Below are positions 62,861-64,000 of a stretch of 64,000 nt of DNA, piece by piece. A program made the position numbers and the translations under genes. The stretch is from Enterobacter cloacae (lineage in GTDB: Bacteria; Pseudomonadota; Gammaproteobacteria; Enterobacterales; Enterobacteriaceae), in contig NZ_CP056117.1 in the NCBI RefSeq assembly GCF_013375935.1, positions 3,410,001-3,474,000 on the forward strand. The letters run 5' to 3'. How positions within the stretch are numbered: the first letter of the stretch is position 1; each line of letters opens with the position of its first letter. The notes beneath the pieces are model-generated. The model was not told where the DNA came from and did not search any database. It saw only the letters and a program-made list of their open reading frames with translations.

Positions 62861-64000
62861 TTGAAAATTTACATTGATGAATCGGGGATCTTTAGCGCAA
62901 ATAATAATTTAACCCGGATTGATAAAGCATGGGGTACAGTTGGGGCGATCACAATACCGCATAAAAATATAAAAAAAGCTAGTGCTGCACTATGTGTTCT
63001 AAAATCGAAACTGAAGATCCCTGTTTCCCTTGAAATAAAAAACGAATTCAGACCGGAACCTTCATCTGAGTATTTTGCAGAATTCCTGACTGAATTGTTG
63101 AAGTTGGATTGTACGTTCCATGCTATGACTGTAAACCGTACATCACTAAATGATGATGCTACGCGCATGCATATGAAAGCGCAGATCGACGGCAGAGCTA
63201 ATTACATTAAAAAAATTGAAAGTGAGTTAAATCAAGAAGAGTTTGAGGAGTATGTTAATGAGTTTGAGGTGACCAAGGAACTCATTAATTCATCAAGCAT
63301 ACAGGAATACAACCAAGTTGTAATTCAGTCTTACCTGATATCGTTCATGCTTGATAAAACCATTACCTATTATTTACGTAATAACCCTAGGGAATTATCT
63401 CGCTTTGAATGGGTTTTTGACCTAAAAAACTCCGCACCTGCTAGATTTGAATTTCTATATTCTAAATTTATGCCTGAGACCGTTGAGTCACATTATTACA
63501 GCGAACCAAGAGGTATACCATATATACCAGAAGCAATAAAATATTTTTATAGAAACTACGGAGCAGAGGAAGTTGGATTAGGAATGCCACTCGAGGAAAT
63601 AGAACGTCGTAAAAGGCTATTTAACGTAGACCATTCCACTGTAGCTGGTTGTTCTATGCCAATCCTATTTGGGAAAATACTTAATAATTATAGTGTTTTC
63701 CTGGACTCAAATAAATCTGACGGGCTACAAATAGCTGACTTAGTTGTATCTGCTGTTAACCGCTTTTTAAAGGGGAATGTTGATGATGTTGTCAAGACAT
63801 CTAAACTACTTGGTCCGTTGTTTGTTAACTCGCCGAGAATAGATGTTCCTGCAATTCCACATGTTAATTTTGGTGAATCAAGCGAATCAATCAAAAATAT
63901 CAATTTTGATAATCTTGAATTGCTTAACTTTGAAGCAAGAGAATTGTATACGAAGGTTTATAGGAGCGGTTTCACAAAGAACATCCGTAAGTTATTAGAG
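62861..64000 (+). CDS. DUF3800 family protein, 3' end outside window
   Basis: Starts with TTG at 62861 (AGAGG six bases upstream); the only nearby ATG (62856) hits a stop at once. The frame is open for 380 codons to the window edge, checked codon by codon. It begins MKIYIDESG (Asp6, Glu7), has Asp187 in FEWVFDL and the late motif SDGLQIADLVV (Asp287, Asp293), the pattern of DUF3800, an RNase H-like fold family often found in defence and mobile regions. At over 380 residues it is longer than most DUF3800 proteins. It lies 342 bases after the AbiGi-like gene on the same strand. A nuclease role is inference from fold. Confidence 0.65.
   Translation, partial: MKIYIDESGIFSANNNLTRIDKAWGTVGAITIPHKNIKKASAALCVLKSKLKIPVSLEIKNEFRPEPSSEYFAEFLTELLKLDCTFHAMTVNRTSLNDDATRMHMKAQIDGRANYIKKIESELNQEEFEEYVNEFEVTKELINSSSIQEYNQVVIQSYLISFMLDKTITYYLRNNPRELSRFEWVFDLKNSAPARFEFLYSKFMPETVESHYYSEPRGIPYIPEAIKYFYRNYGAEEVGLGMPLEEIERRKRLFNVDHSTVAGCSMPILFGKILNNYSVFLDSNKSDGLQIADLVVSAVNRFLKGNVDDVVKTSKLLGPLFVNSPRIDVPAIPHVNFGESSESIKNINFDNLELLNFEARELYTKVYRSGFTKNIRKLLE

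Overview
The window comes from the chromosome of a Gram-negative enteric bacterium, most likely Enterobacter or a close relative (Leclercia, Lelliottia, Kosakonia). The gene order fdnGHI - adhP - maeA - sra - bdm - osmC - ddpFDCBAX - digH follows the E. coli K-12 backbone. Sucrose (scr), trehalose (treZYX) and protocatechuate decarboxylase (aroY) genes typical of Enterobacter/Klebsiella are set into it. Backbone genes look GC-rich. Three stretches are clearly AT-richer (about 8.5-10.3 kb, 57.4-59.6 kb and 60.2-64 kb) and look acquired.

Layout. 1-3.4 kb: respiratory formate dehydrogenase N (fdnG cut by the window edge). 3.5-8.5 kb: a small orphan ORF, araJ efflux, adhP, and an ABC-F ATPase preceded by an unlisted 27-residue leader peptide that overlaps mutually exclusive RNA hairpins. 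8.7-10.2 kb: a type VI secretion islet consisting of an hcp remnant, an unknown cargo gene, a small membrane protein and an intact hcp. 10.4-15.8 kb: maeA, the sra and bdm stress genes, a VOC protein, a metallo-beta-lactamase-fold protein lacking the metal motif, a LysR regulator and osmC. 15.8-22.6 kb: the ddp D-Ala-D-Ala dipeptide operon with an RpiR-type regulator as first gene. 22.9-25.7 kb: a frameshifted membrane-anchored hydrolase and a BLUF-EAL photoreceptor with an intact EAL site. 25.7-32.3 kb: the scrKYABR sucrose regulon with three visible operators. 32.3-36.4 kb: a chemoreceptor behind a FliA-type promoter, dsbG, digH and a VF530 protein.

36.46-36.92 kb is a non-coding, highly structured element bounded by about 30-bp inverted repeats. 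It is followed by aroY with a divergent LysR gene, a second LysR gene with an MBL hydrolase, an SDR and a GNAT acetyltransferase. 43-49.4 kb is treZ-treY-treX, which makes trehalose from alpha-glucans. 49.4-52.9 kb holds a winged-helix regulator divergent from a DUF969-DUF979-DUF2891 operon. 52.9-57 kb holds an MFS pump with a divergent LysR gene, a frameshifted small membrane protein and an SDR.

From about 57.36 kb the backbone breaks up. There is a beaten-up hydrolase, a truncated CynX-like transporter flanked by repeated GTTCATAA motifs, and an IS3-family remnant. These lead into an AT-rich putative defence island: a 419-residue protein with a PD-(D/E)XK-like signature, an AbiGi-like abortive-infection protein, and a DUF3800 protein that runs off the right edge.

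Three genes (hydrolase at 22.9 kb, treX, membrane protein at 55.4 kb) are each broken by one indel in a homopolymer. That pattern points to sequencing error at least as strongly as to real mutation. All family assignments were made by reading the translations and from memory of the families; no database search was run.
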